NCBI GenBank assembly: GCA_009829735.1
Contig: CM020618.1
Span: 14,118,568 to 14,182,567, forward strand
From: Pyropia yezoensis
Taxonomy: Eukaryota; Rhodophyta; Bangiophyceae; Bangiales; Bangiaceae
Length of the DNA: 64,000 bases
Direction of reading: 5' to 3'
In this document: piece after piece, positions 53,626 through 62,782 of the stretch
Layout: every line of letters starts with the position of its first letter
Numbering within the stretch: position 1 is the stretch's first letter
Notes under the pieces: generated by a model
Databases searched by the model: none
What the model saw: only the letters and a program-made list of their open reading frames with translations
What the model was told of the DNA's origin: nothing
Translations under genes and position numbers: made by a program

Positions 53626-54268
53626 GGACGGGGAAGGCACAGTGGTGGGGGCACCCGGTGCCGCACGCCGCCAAGCTAGGCAAGGCGGGGGGGGTGCCCT
53701 GCGACGCAGCGCCGACCGCCTCACCGAGGCGACGACGTCAGCGGGCCGGTTACCGCACAGGGACGCGCGGCCCGTCTGGTTGAACCAGCCACGAGGGAGG
53801 GAGGGTGTCCATGCAAGGGCGACACCGGCTCCACGTTGGCCCAGTGGGGGGCCACAGATCCCAGGATGACCGCTCGTGGACAGCCCACCGCAGCGGCCCA
53901 TTGTCGCCCGGAGCGAGGAGCCTTCCGAGGGGGGGGTCCACCCCGCACCAAGGGCGACGACCCGTTGTTGAGACGGCAGCCGCCGTCGTCGATCCCGGTC
54001 ACCTTGACGGGCGGGCAGGGACAGGGCCGCACTTCGCGCTCGTCCACACCGTCAGCAGATTAGGGTGCGTCCTGCAATGTGACGAACGCCCAATATTCGC
54101 CGCCAATATTGCCACGTGGCACACACGTGGCAGACTGGAATAAACGTGGCGCGGTTCGCGTCTTGCAGCAATGTCAGATGACCAACGGAGCGCCGTATGT
54201 CGCCAATGTAGTTCCAAAAAGTTGTTTCAAGTCACAGATGCCACGTGGGGCTGCGGATAGTCGAGGCA
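53626..54268. other. Upstream region of the NTPase-like gene
   Basis: Likely 5' flank of the minus-strand gene. CACGTGGCACACACGTGGCA at 54113-54132 is a direct repeat of CACGTGGCA/CACGTGGC, with a third CCACGTGG at 54241; these are G-box-like (CACGTG) strings. TGG(C/G)GAA-type GCCGCCAATATT boxes near 54100. No supported gene. Confidence 0.4.
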
Positions 54269-55099
54269 CTATCTGGGTATGGCAGCCTGTGCACCGGCAC
54301 GCGACGCAGCGGCACTCTCATGCGCCACGGTCAATTGGTCGATCTTGGTCATACCGGCAGCAACCTGCCGGGCGAGCTCCACCGACTGAGCCCGCTGCTC
54401 CGTTACGCCCGCTCGGAAAGACGCAAAACTGCGCTTCACCTTTTCGACGACATCGGCATTCGACAGCGACCCCTGATCAGCAGCCGCCACTGGCACATCC
54501 TCCGCAACGGTGCCGACGGCCGCGCGAGGGGAGGGAGAGCGCGCGCGCGGCGACGTGGCGCCACTACGCCGGCGTGAGGCAGAGGGCGCTTGAGGGCTTG
54601 AGCGCGCAGGTGACGGGGCCGCGCGGCGAGACCGACGGCAGGTGATGCACCAGTGGGCGCAACAGAAGGCCAAGGCTCAACACCAGGAGGGATGACCTGG
54701 CTATCGCCGCGAGTGGCGCTTGCCATCGCCGCCCCACCCGAGTCGTGAAACACCCCAGCAGAAGAGGATGCCCCGCCGTTGGTCATGAGCACTGGCGCCG
54801 CCAGTCGGCCGTCCTCCAGGGCGAAGACCACAACTACGCCGGCGTGAGGCAGAGGGCGCTTGAGGGCTTGAGCGCGCAGGTGACGGGGGCCGCGCGGCGA
54901 GACCGACGGCAGGTGATGCACCAGTGGGCGCAACAGAAGGCCAAGGCTCAACACCAGGAGGGATGACCTGGCTATCGCCGCGAGTGGCGCTTGCCATCGC
55001 CGCCCCACCCGAGTCGTGAAACACCCCAGCAGAAGAGGATGCCCCGCCGTTGGTCATGAGCACTGGCGCCGCCAGTCGGCCGTCCTCCAGGGCGAAGAC
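54269..55099 (-). CDS. Hypothetical gene with internal duplication, unrecognised
   Basis: The minus strand has coding-like segments: FALEDGRLAAPVLMTNGGAS, continuing to SQVIPPGVEPWPSVAPTGAS, encoded twice by the tandem duplication below, and near the left end SLSNADVVEKVKRSFASFRA plus EQRAQSVELARQVAAGMTKI, which looks like an amphipathic coiled-coil helix, ending at a stop at 54269. A one-base difference between the two repeat copies breaks the frame, so the duplicated locus cannot be read straight through. No start codon or splice sites are clear. I do not recognise the protein. Confidence 0.3.
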
Positions 55100-55100
55100 G
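54561..55100. repeat. Tandem duplication of 270 bp
   Basis: Units 54561-54830 and 54831-55100 are almost identical; ACTACGCCGGCGTGAGGCAG starts at 54563 and again at 54833. The second copy has one extra G in GACGGGGGCC versus GACGGGGCC. Near identity indicates a very recent event, or an assembly artefact. Confidence 0.9.
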
Positions 55101-57263
55101 AATCCTGCAGTGCGCGCAACCGCCTGGGGAGCACGGGAAGGCATACGTGCACAAGCAGACGGCGAAGCACGTGGAGCGCAAGACAAATGAATGGGGGACG
55201 CTACACAGGGACCAGAGAGAGCGGACAGGCGGGGCGGCGAGATGGCAAGTGGCACACACAAACGAGCAGCAGCTGCGCGCAAGACCACGTGCACGTCAGA
55301 GACCCTCTTGTACTCACACTCCCGGGGCAGCCCCTCCGCTCGAACCACGCCCTCACGTCCGCACGGCAGACGATTGTACGTTCGCCATTGAGCAATGCCC
55401 GACGCTCGATCCGCTGCCACTCCGCTGGCACTCCACACGCTGTCGCCCAGTGAGATGGAGACGTGCGAGTGCAACCATCGGGTGCATTGTTCCCTCCAGC
55501 CGGCTCCAGGGCGCCGCTAGCTCGGTCCGCTCAGCACGTCCACGCAGCTCTCGCCAGCACCGCCTGCTGCAGAACAGTCGTGTGCACCTCCAGCGACGGT
55601 GTTTGGCGCAGAAGAACAACCTTTACGGTCCGTCGGCGTCGACGGACATCCGGTAGGTCGCGCCAGGTGCGCGGCGCTCGGGTCGCGGCGAAGTGACGGT
55701 GCGGAAAGGGCGGGCCACGGGAGGGATCGACCGGCACGGAAGTCTGGTGGCCGAGCGCGGCGACGACGGCTGGAAACACTTGCCGCGAGGACACTTACTT
55801 CGAATTCTCCATGATTGGTAAAGTTCAAATCCACATTCTCCTACATCAGCACACTTGATTGGCTGATCGTCGTGCAAGTGGCCCAGAGAACTTGAGATTA
55901 TCGGAAGATTGCCCCGTGGGATTGCTGTCGATTCCGCGCGACCGGCGTGTAGACGATGCAGTCCGATATTTCTTCTCACACGCAACCTTCCAGCTGCGTT
56001 CGTGGAGAGGCGGCGCGCTCTCGGCGCCGACCCGGCCGGTGAGCGCCGCGGCGGCGGTTCCGCGAAGGTGATGCGGCACTGGCGTCTGTTGCGGCCTTTG
56101 CCCCTGACTCTTGGGGTGCCGCGGCAGGTGCAGCGGCCGCAGCTGTAAGGTTATCCATGTCGGCTACCTTTTTGCCTTCGTGTCCCCTGAAGGCGTTGTC
56201 TGTCTGAGACGGGAGGGCGAGCGGTCCGTGCGGCGCCCCGGTAGGGCGGGCACGTCGTTCACTCGCCTGCATCCACCGACGATGCGCGGTGGTGCCCGGC
56301 GACCGGCGCTTGTGCTCTGGTGCCGCCGTTGTAGCAGACGAGTGGGCGTGGAGTAGGCGCCGCGATGTGCAGGTGGCGCAGCCGTTCTTTGGCGCGCGGA
56401 CTTCGGAAGAAGCCTGGGCGCCTCCATCACTGAGTCTGCAAACCGGCATCGTCCGGCGTGTAGTGCCTCGCGGCCACCAGGCGTGGTGTGCTTGTAAGGA
56501 TATGCCTCCTAATTCCTCACAACACGGGATAAGGACCGGGGCCTCTCCTTCCCTGTCCTTCCAAGCCAACTCCCCCAGGAAGAAACAACTCCTCGGTAAT
56601 CGGGGAGATGCCGTGCTGTCCGCCCGAGAATCTACGGGCGGCGGACAGCCAACACGGGAGCCGCGGATCGGCTGTGGTGCTCTTCCCAAAAATGGTCACA
56701 TCGGTGTGCAACGCAACCTTTGACGGGTCCTCGACACCGCCCCTGGATGGCCTTCCAGGCGTGTCACACGTCCGCCGGACTTTTGCGTAGCTCCATTGTG
56801 TTGGGAAGTAGTGCTGGTTGTGGGGGTCACGTGCTCGGCGATGGCCAGATCGCGGGCTTCCGGGGACCACTGCGCAAATCGTGTCCCGGCTTGCGGTGGA
56901 CCGGTAAAATGGGCGAGGTGGTTCCAGTCCGGTTTGCTAATGCAGAGCCCGGGTTGTTAACTATGTGACCTCACGACCCCCCCAGGCCTTTATGGTTATT
57001 GGCTGCTTGACTCTCAGAGGCGGACCGAGGTCGATCTGTGAAACAAGGCCGGGTCTTCCAGTGCGGGTTGCGGCCTGCGAGTGCTGGTTGCGGGCGCTTT
57101 CGGCAACATGAGAAAACGTGTCGACCATACGATTGGTCAATGCAATCACGATGCTGGTCTTGCAACGTGTGCTGATTTGATTGCTCAGCGTGCGTGGGCA
57201 GATGGCTCACTTGACGTGCCCAACCGTCTCCTTCTCTGGAGCTCCGTGCATCACAGTCCGTGG
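55101..57263. other. Intergenic, no supported gene
   Basis: Overlapping frames on both strands without motifs. A minus-strand ATG at about 56158 begins MDNLTAAAAAPAAAPQES, an Ala-rich N-terminus that could be a first exon, but nothing recognisable follows. The right end (57264) is the breakpoint where retroelement homology starts abruptly. Confidence 0.4.
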
Positions 57264-59244
57264 CCTTCTGCTGAAGCCCCCTATCCTGGCTATTCCCAGG
57301 TTGGGAGGCCACTACATCCTGGATGTGGACGCTAGCTACGACCAACTTGGTTGTGTGTTGCTTCAGCAGCAGCCGGACAAGGAGTACTTGCCGGTGGGAT
57401 ACTTCAGCAAGGGGCTGAACTCGGCCGAGAAGAACTACGGGGTCACCGAGTTGGAAGGACTCGCAGTGGTGTGGGCGGTGACGTCACTTCGTCACTACCT
57501 AGAGGGTGAGAAGTTCCTCATCCGCTGTGACCACCGCGCGTTGCAGTTCATCTTCAAGACGGACTGTACGAACACTCGTCTCAACCGGTGGAGCGTGCGA
57601 CTGGCACCCTTCAACTTTGATATTGAGTACCGACCTGGCAGGCAACATGCCCTTGCCGACGGCCTTTCTCTGGTACCTACCGAGGGACTGGACACCACCC
57701 CAGCCGATGAGGACATCCCCATCGTGGGGGTAGTCACGCGCTCGGGTCAGGCGTTGAACCCCGAGGCGCCAGGGAACAAGAAGTACTTGCCCCTGTCCCT
57801 GGACGAAGTGGTGAAGGCCCAGGCCGAGGATCCCTTTTGCAAGTCGCAGAGGGATACACTGGATACAGTGCCGGAGACGCGGTTCTTTCTGGGAGACGAT
57901 GGCCTCCTCATGAGGAGGGGGGTATTCCAGGGGACCGAACAACTTGTCGTCCCCGCATCCCTCAAGGACAGTATCCTTGAGAGGGAGCACAACGCTCCCA
58001 CGGGTGGACACCTGGGGTCTAGTAAACTGTACCAGACCCTGAGGACCAGGTACTACTGGCCGTCCATGGTGGTGGACATCTACAGTTGGGTGGCTGCCTG
58101 CACAAGTTGTGCACAGAACCGTCTGATGGAACGGCGGCCTACTACGGCTATGCTATTGTTCCCGGCCAAGGAGCCCTTCGCCGCGTTGGCGATGGACATC
58201 CTTGGGCCACTGCCAGTGACCGAGGGGGGCAACCAGTACCTCCTGGTCATCTGCGACCGCTTCACGAAACTTACGCGAGCGATCCCACTGGCAGAGATCA
58301 CGGCCATGTCGGTCGTGTCAGCCTTCCTAGATCACTGGGTTGCCGCGTATGGCATTCCGGATAGTACACTATCGGACAATGGACCGCAATTTGCGTCTGT
58401 ACTGTTTCAGGGAGTGCTGGATATGTTGGGGGTTAAGGCAAACTATGCCACCCCCGACCACCCACAAACTAATGGGCAGGTGGAGCGCTTCAACAAAACT
58501 ATTGTTCGGCAGCTGCGCCACTATGTGAGTGAGCACGTGAAAACGTGGGACCAGTACATTTCTATTCTTACCACTGCTTACAATTCGCAGGTTCACTCAT
58601 CTACCGGGGAAGTACCCCTCGCTTTTGTGACCCCCCGTCGCGTGCGGTCTATTGCCGTGCGGCGGCCGCTCCCAACTAGGGAGGATGGTGGCAGTACGCC
58701 TATTCCTACTGAGAGTAAGGCGGAGTTCGCTGCTAGGCTTGAAAACCTCATCCCTGAAGTCAGGGCTGAGATGGATAAAGCACAAAAGCGCTACAAGCGT
58801 ACCTTTGACAAAAAGGTGCGCAATGCGAAGCATGTCCCCGAGCAGGGTGACTGGGTGCTGGTACACTCCCACACCCCAACTGGGGGTAAGTTGGTATTCC
58901 AGACGAAGGGGCCGTACCAGGTCCTTCGTACTGATGGGCGGCGCTTCACCATCGAAAGTGACGATGGGGTCCGCACAGTGAACGGACAGGACGTGGTCAA
59001 AGTTGCACCACCGCCTGCAGGCGACCCAGCTTGGGCACGTGCGTTGGAAGCGTGGCGCCTCCCCTCGCTGCCTGGGGCCAAACATGGCCCGCAGGAGTAC
59101 GTGTTCGATAAGTTCATCGACCACGGCTGGGATGAGGACACTGACCGCCTCATGTTGAGGGTGCGTTGGTTTGGCTACAAAGCCAAGGATGATACGTGGG
59201 AGTATGTGGAAGACCTTCCCGCTGAGAAGGTCCGGGCGTACTGA
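57264..59244 (+). CDS. Element 2 Pol fragment (RNase H-IN-chromodomain)
   Basis: Open from before the breakpoint to a TGA at 59242-59244, about 660 codons of pol. RNase H: ILDVDAS, TELEGLAVV (Gly where element 1 has Trp after the catalytic Glu), RCDHRAL. Integrase: the H-H-C-C zinc motif, MDILGPLP, LSDNGPQF and QVERF, a complete D,D-35-E triad. GPYQVL region and a chromodomain, VRWFGYKAKDDTWEYVEDLP, close the protein. It ends at AEKVRAY, about ten residues earlier than in element 1, by a TGC-to-TGA difference. No ATG and no RT, so not an autonomous unit, but the integrase half looks intact. Confidence 0.9.
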
Positions 59245-59330
59245 GCCCGGAATGAGATAGACCCTAACAGCCCTCCCTCAAAGTGAGGGAAGGCCGAGCA
59301 ACAGTGCCAAGAGAGTGCTTCAAGTCGAAG

Positions 59331-62155
59331 TGGTACGCAGAGTGGCTTTTAACTACAGCCCTAACCCTCACACTCTCACAACAAAGGCAGCCGCCAACTA
59401 GGCATGCATGCTAGACTCACCAACCCCACGGCCCTCGCCCTCACGTAGAGGCGAGCGGCGAGACCCACGGCGATAACGCTCCCCACCAGTCGGCGGGGCC
59501 GGCGGCTCCAAGTCGGACCCGTCGCGCCCCTCACGATCGCGCAAGTGGCGACGACCGCGGCTGCTCTTCTGCTTAGTCTTGCGCGCAAGTTGACGACGCA
59601 GACGCCGGACCGACTCTGACTCAGACGGAGTCGAGGACCCCGAGACGGAGTAAGACAACTCGTCTTCCGACACGGAGGGAGAGCGCCGCGAGTGTCGGCG
59701 ACGACGGCGAGGAGGCGAGTATGCCCGGCTCGCGCGACGTTTGCCACGCCCAAGTGGGGCTGGCTGGGGCATAATAGCCCCGATGCGAGCCAACTCGGCC
59801 GTCATAAACTCCGCCACCGACTCGCAACTCGCGGTCGCCACTGCAGTACGAACGCGCTCCTCAAGTTGAGGAGTCTCGGAAGTTTGGAGGGTTGCGGTCG
59901 ACGCGGCCAACCAGGAAATGGTGCGCACCAACGTGGTGATCATCATCTCTGAGGTTAGAGGCGTGGGCGGTAACACCAACTTGGGGTATACCGTCAGGAG
60001 GGTGGCCCCCAAGTTGGGGGACACCGGGGTGGACGACTCAATGGCCACGCTAATCGGGATGTCCCCGTGCGGTTGGTAGGGGACAGGAGGAAGCGGAGGG
60101 ACACGCCGAGGTGGCGGAACCCGGGTGTAACTGCGACCCCGACTTGGGGCCCCCGCAGTAGGTTGAGTCATATGGTCATCATATGAGGGCACAGCCATAA
60201 CTATGGGCTTGTCCGGGGGTGGCGCAGTGTGGCGATCCACTCCCGGGGCATACGGGTAGTCCCCGATGCTTAACCCCTCTCGTAGGACCACACGGCCGTC
60301 GTGAAGTTCACGAGCGACCCACACGAACTGGCGAAGTGCGCCATCGTCCTTGGGCCCACGAGTGGGGCGGCGCAACTTGTGCTCAATGCTCTCCCACTCG
60401 ATAAGCTTGTGGAGACGGAGCATCTCCTCAAGTAGAGTGAGTTGTCCTGGTGAGCACCCCTCAGCAACTAGCTGAGGGGTGAGCTGTTCCAAACCTTGGA
60501 TAAGCCGGAGGGGGAGATGCCAGAGCATCCCCCGCCGCTGAACACAGGACACCCAGGTCGACATGACCTCGAGGAGCCACTGGGTGGCCAACATGGCCCA
60601 CACCAGGTAATCAGGGCCAGCCGTCAACATGACGGAGCTGAAGTGGTCAAGCAACCGTGGCAGCAACGCCGGGAACCCGTAGGGGACCTCAACTTGAGGC
60701 CACCACTCGGGCTTCTTCGGGTAGTATTGCTCCTTACTGGCAGCAGACTGCTGAGGAAACTCAAGTTGAGCCGAGGTCACCAAGTAGGGACCTCGCCGGA
60801 AGTCCTTCTCCATCCGCACATCAAAGTGATGAGTGTGCGGATCGGCCTCGTGAAGGTACGGGGGGCGAGTTGCCACCGCGTCCCAAGTAAAGGTCGGCAA
60901 GTCGCCGGGACCCGGGATAGTTCCTCCGCGGTCCACCATGGCCTTGGCACGCTGTACGTCCTCGACCTCCTCGTCGTCCAGGAAGGCAAACTGGTCCGTC
61001 CTGAAGCCGGCAGGGAACCCGAATTTACGGGAATACTTCTCCCGTAGGCGGTCCCATACCCGACCCATCGCTGCGCCAAGTCGGCCACAGCGAAGAACAG
61101 TCAACCCCTCCTCATAGAGAAGCCAAGCGGGGTAAAACCACCGCCTCAAGGCCTCACGCGGGACAACTTGTCCCGCCTCCGGGGGAGATCCCGCCGTCAA
61201 CCCAAAGCCGGGTGACGCGGGAGTCCCATCCCCCGGAGCGATCGCGGAGTCCCCGCCGGAAGTCCCGGCGGGCGCTGCACCGTAGGAGGTGTCCTCCATA
61301 CGCTCGTCGAGAGAGTCCGTCTCCACTCCCGGGGTCGCCATGGCTCTCCCCAAGTTGGGGAGAGACTCCCTGGCTACAGCGGCACGAGACCCGCCTCGAG
61401 TTGAGGGGGACTCGGATCGTGCGTAGACGGGTAGCCTCCCCAGCGTGGGGCGGCCCCGTGTAAGGTGAAGGGGAGGTGGTGGTGATGGTGAGGTGTGAAC
61501 CGAGGAGAGCAAGCTGCCGAGTGGGAAAGCTTGAGGAGAGGGGCGGTCAACGTGACCGCCTCCACATCCGCGTTACGTACTCAAGGGGGGGACAGCAAGT
61601 CGCGCCCCCCCCCCCCAACGCCGAGACGTGCGTTTACGCACCCCCTCACAGGGCCGACCGGGTCGGTCGGAACTGAGGAGAGGGGAGTGTGGCAGTATTG
61701 ACCCCCAGGTAGGGGGGCAACACGTGCCATGCAAGGGGCGGCAGGCCACTAGCCTGATCCGTTCCTCCCCCTGCATTTGGGTCCGTATTCCCTAAGTTTG
61801 GGATAGTTAGCTCAGTAGTAAATCCAACTTGGATTTGAGGGTTTTCTGCATTTATCGTCTTGAATTTTCGTGTGGCCCGGTGGGCAGGTGCTGGGGTGGG
61901 AGATTCTGAGTGGCGAGATTCTGAGGGGACCCTGGGGGGATAAGGGGAGGGACAGCGGGGCTTGGCCCTGCGTCCCCGTCCCGACCAAGAAACTGTTGGA
62001 CCACACACCATCCTCTTGTTTGTCAGTGGGGGGTTTGCCCCACAACAGGGACAGAGTGTGTGCGACTTGCACATCTTCCGGTTCCCCCGACACGGGAGGC
62101 AGCCCTTGCACACCGCCCCAACTTGGGTGCGGTGTGTGCGAGTGGTTTTTGCCAC
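59331..62155 (+). repeat. Element 2 3' LTR (2,825 bp) with internal ORF
   Basis: Starts TGGTACGCAGAGTGG and ends TTTTTGCCACA, the same ends as the 912-bp LTRs of element 1. The first about 110 bp and last about 800 bp align with those LTRs; the middle (about 59437-61340) does not and holds the antisense ORF. Because the short LTRs join GCCATGG directly to GGGGTTGG..GAGTCTAGCATGC, the simplest reading is that the long form is ancestral and the short form lost the middle. Confidence 0.88.
59398..61341 (-). CDS. Antisense ORF inside the element 2 LTR, unknown function
   Basis: 647 residues from an ATG in strong context (GAGAGCCATGGCG) with no stop until 59398. It runs opposite to gag-pol and lies wholly within the LTR. 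It is not low-complexity: residues about 45-330 are rich in Trp, Tyr and hydrophobic residues (REALRRWFYPAWLLYEEG, KFGFPAGFRTDQFAFLDDEE, PEWWPQVEVPYGFPALLPRL, HKLIEWESIEHKL), suggesting a folded helical domain. Then comes a Pro-rich linker, a short helical segment (TSEMMITTLVRTISWLAAST), and a basic Arg/Ser-rich tail (RRASRAYSPPRRRRRHSRRS) that resembles RS-type or nucleic-acid-binding regions. I recognise no family. The element 1 LTRs retain only its start codon and last dozen codons. It may be an accessory or regulatory protein, or a captured host gene. Confidence 0.65.
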   Translation of the reverse strand: MATPGVETDSLDERMEDTSYGAAPAGTSGGDSAIAPGDGTPASPGFGLTAGSPPEAGQVVPREALRRWFYPAWLLYEEGLTVLRCGRLGAAMGRVWDRLREKYSRKFGFPAGFRTDQFAFLDDEEVEDVQRAKAMVDRGGTIPGPGDLPTFTWDAVATRPPYLHEADPHTHHFDVRMEKDFRRGPYLVTSAQLEFPQQSAASKEQYYPKKPEWWPQVEVPYGFPALLPRLLDHFSSVMLTAGPDYLVWAMLATQWLLEVMSTWVSCVQRRGMLWHLPLRLIQGLEQLTPQLVAEGCSPGQLTLLEEMLRLHKLIEWESIEHKLRRPTRGPKDDGALRQFVWVARELHDGRVVLREGLSIGDYPYAPGVDRHTAPPPDKPIVMAVPSYDDHMTQPTAGAPSRGRSYTRVPPPRRVPPLPPVPYQPHGDIPISVAIESSTPVSPNLGATLLTVYPKLVLPPTPLTSEMMITTLVRTISWLAASTATLQTSETPQLEERVRTAVATASCESVAEFMTAELARIGAIMPQPAPLGRGKRRASRAYSPPRRRRRHSRRSPSVSEDELSYSVSGSSTPSESESVRRLRRQLARKTKQKSSRGRRHLRDREGRDGSDLEPPAPPTGGERYRRGSRRSPLREGEGRGVGESSMHA

Positions 62156-62641
62156 AGTTTTCACTGCGTGTTTTCGTGTCTTTCCCCTTTTTCCCACTGG
62201 GTTTTTTTCGGGGATTGGCATCTGTGTGTGGGGGGATTTTCGCTTGCTTTTCGCTTGTGTTTGGCGACCGGGGGTTGATTGGTGACCCTCGGCGCCCCAG
62301 TGTAACCCCGGTGTAGGGGATGCGCTGGAGGACCTGGTGGAGGTCAGACGCCTTGCTGGCGCTCGACCCGCCAGAGGCACCCTCTAGGGGCCCCACTCTA
62401 GGCCCCTGGAGGGGCCAAGGGGGAGGTTCTTGAGGGGTGCTCCGGGGTCTCCCCGGGGCCAACTTGTAAAATCAACGGTTCTTTGGGTTCTTGCTCCCTC
62501 GGGCTTTTGTCCTTTTACCCTTGCCTCTGAAGTACCGGGCGAGTGGATCACGCTGGGACCTTTACCCGTTCCTTCCTGACCCCGTTGTGGTTTCTTGTGT
62601 GTGTGGACCCTGGGCAAAGAAGGGCCATAACGCTACATCTT

Positions 62642-62659
62642 TGGTGGAGCAGCAGGGGA
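62642..62659 (+). other. Element 3 primer-binding site
   Basis: TGGTGGAGCAGCAGGGGA, preceded by CTACATCTT. A CA four bases before may be the LTR end. It differs from the element 1 site at one base and starts TGG as expected for pairing to a tRNA CCA end; the tRNA is not identified. Confidence 0.7.
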
Positions 62660-62782
62660 GGGCCATATTCTTCTCCCGTATCGGGAAGGCCCTCTCCTAT
62701 CCTTGGTGGCGCTGTGGTTTTTTTGGTCCCTTGATCCTGTTCGAAGTACCCTTTGGTTCAGGTCGATTGCCGTAGGGCCAAC

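Larger units (their letters stand above)
57264..62155 (+). mobile_element. Ty3/gypsy element 2, 5'-truncated, long LTR
   Basis: Plus-strand relative of element 1. Homology begins at CCTTCTGCTGAAGCC (57264), in the RT-RNase H connection, so the 5' LTR, gag, protease and RT are missing. What remains is RNase H, integrase, chromodomain and one LTR (59331-62155). Unlike element 1, its integrase keeps the second catalytic Asp (LSDNGPQF) and is not split by a stop. The LTR is 2,825 bp because it contains about 1.9 kb absent from element 1, including an antisense ORF. Confidence 0.9.

Noticed and set aside
61342..61512. N-terminal extension of the LTR antisense ORF up to 61512
   Set aside because: It begins at TTG and is LTR sequence shared with element 1; the ATG at 61341 has good context.
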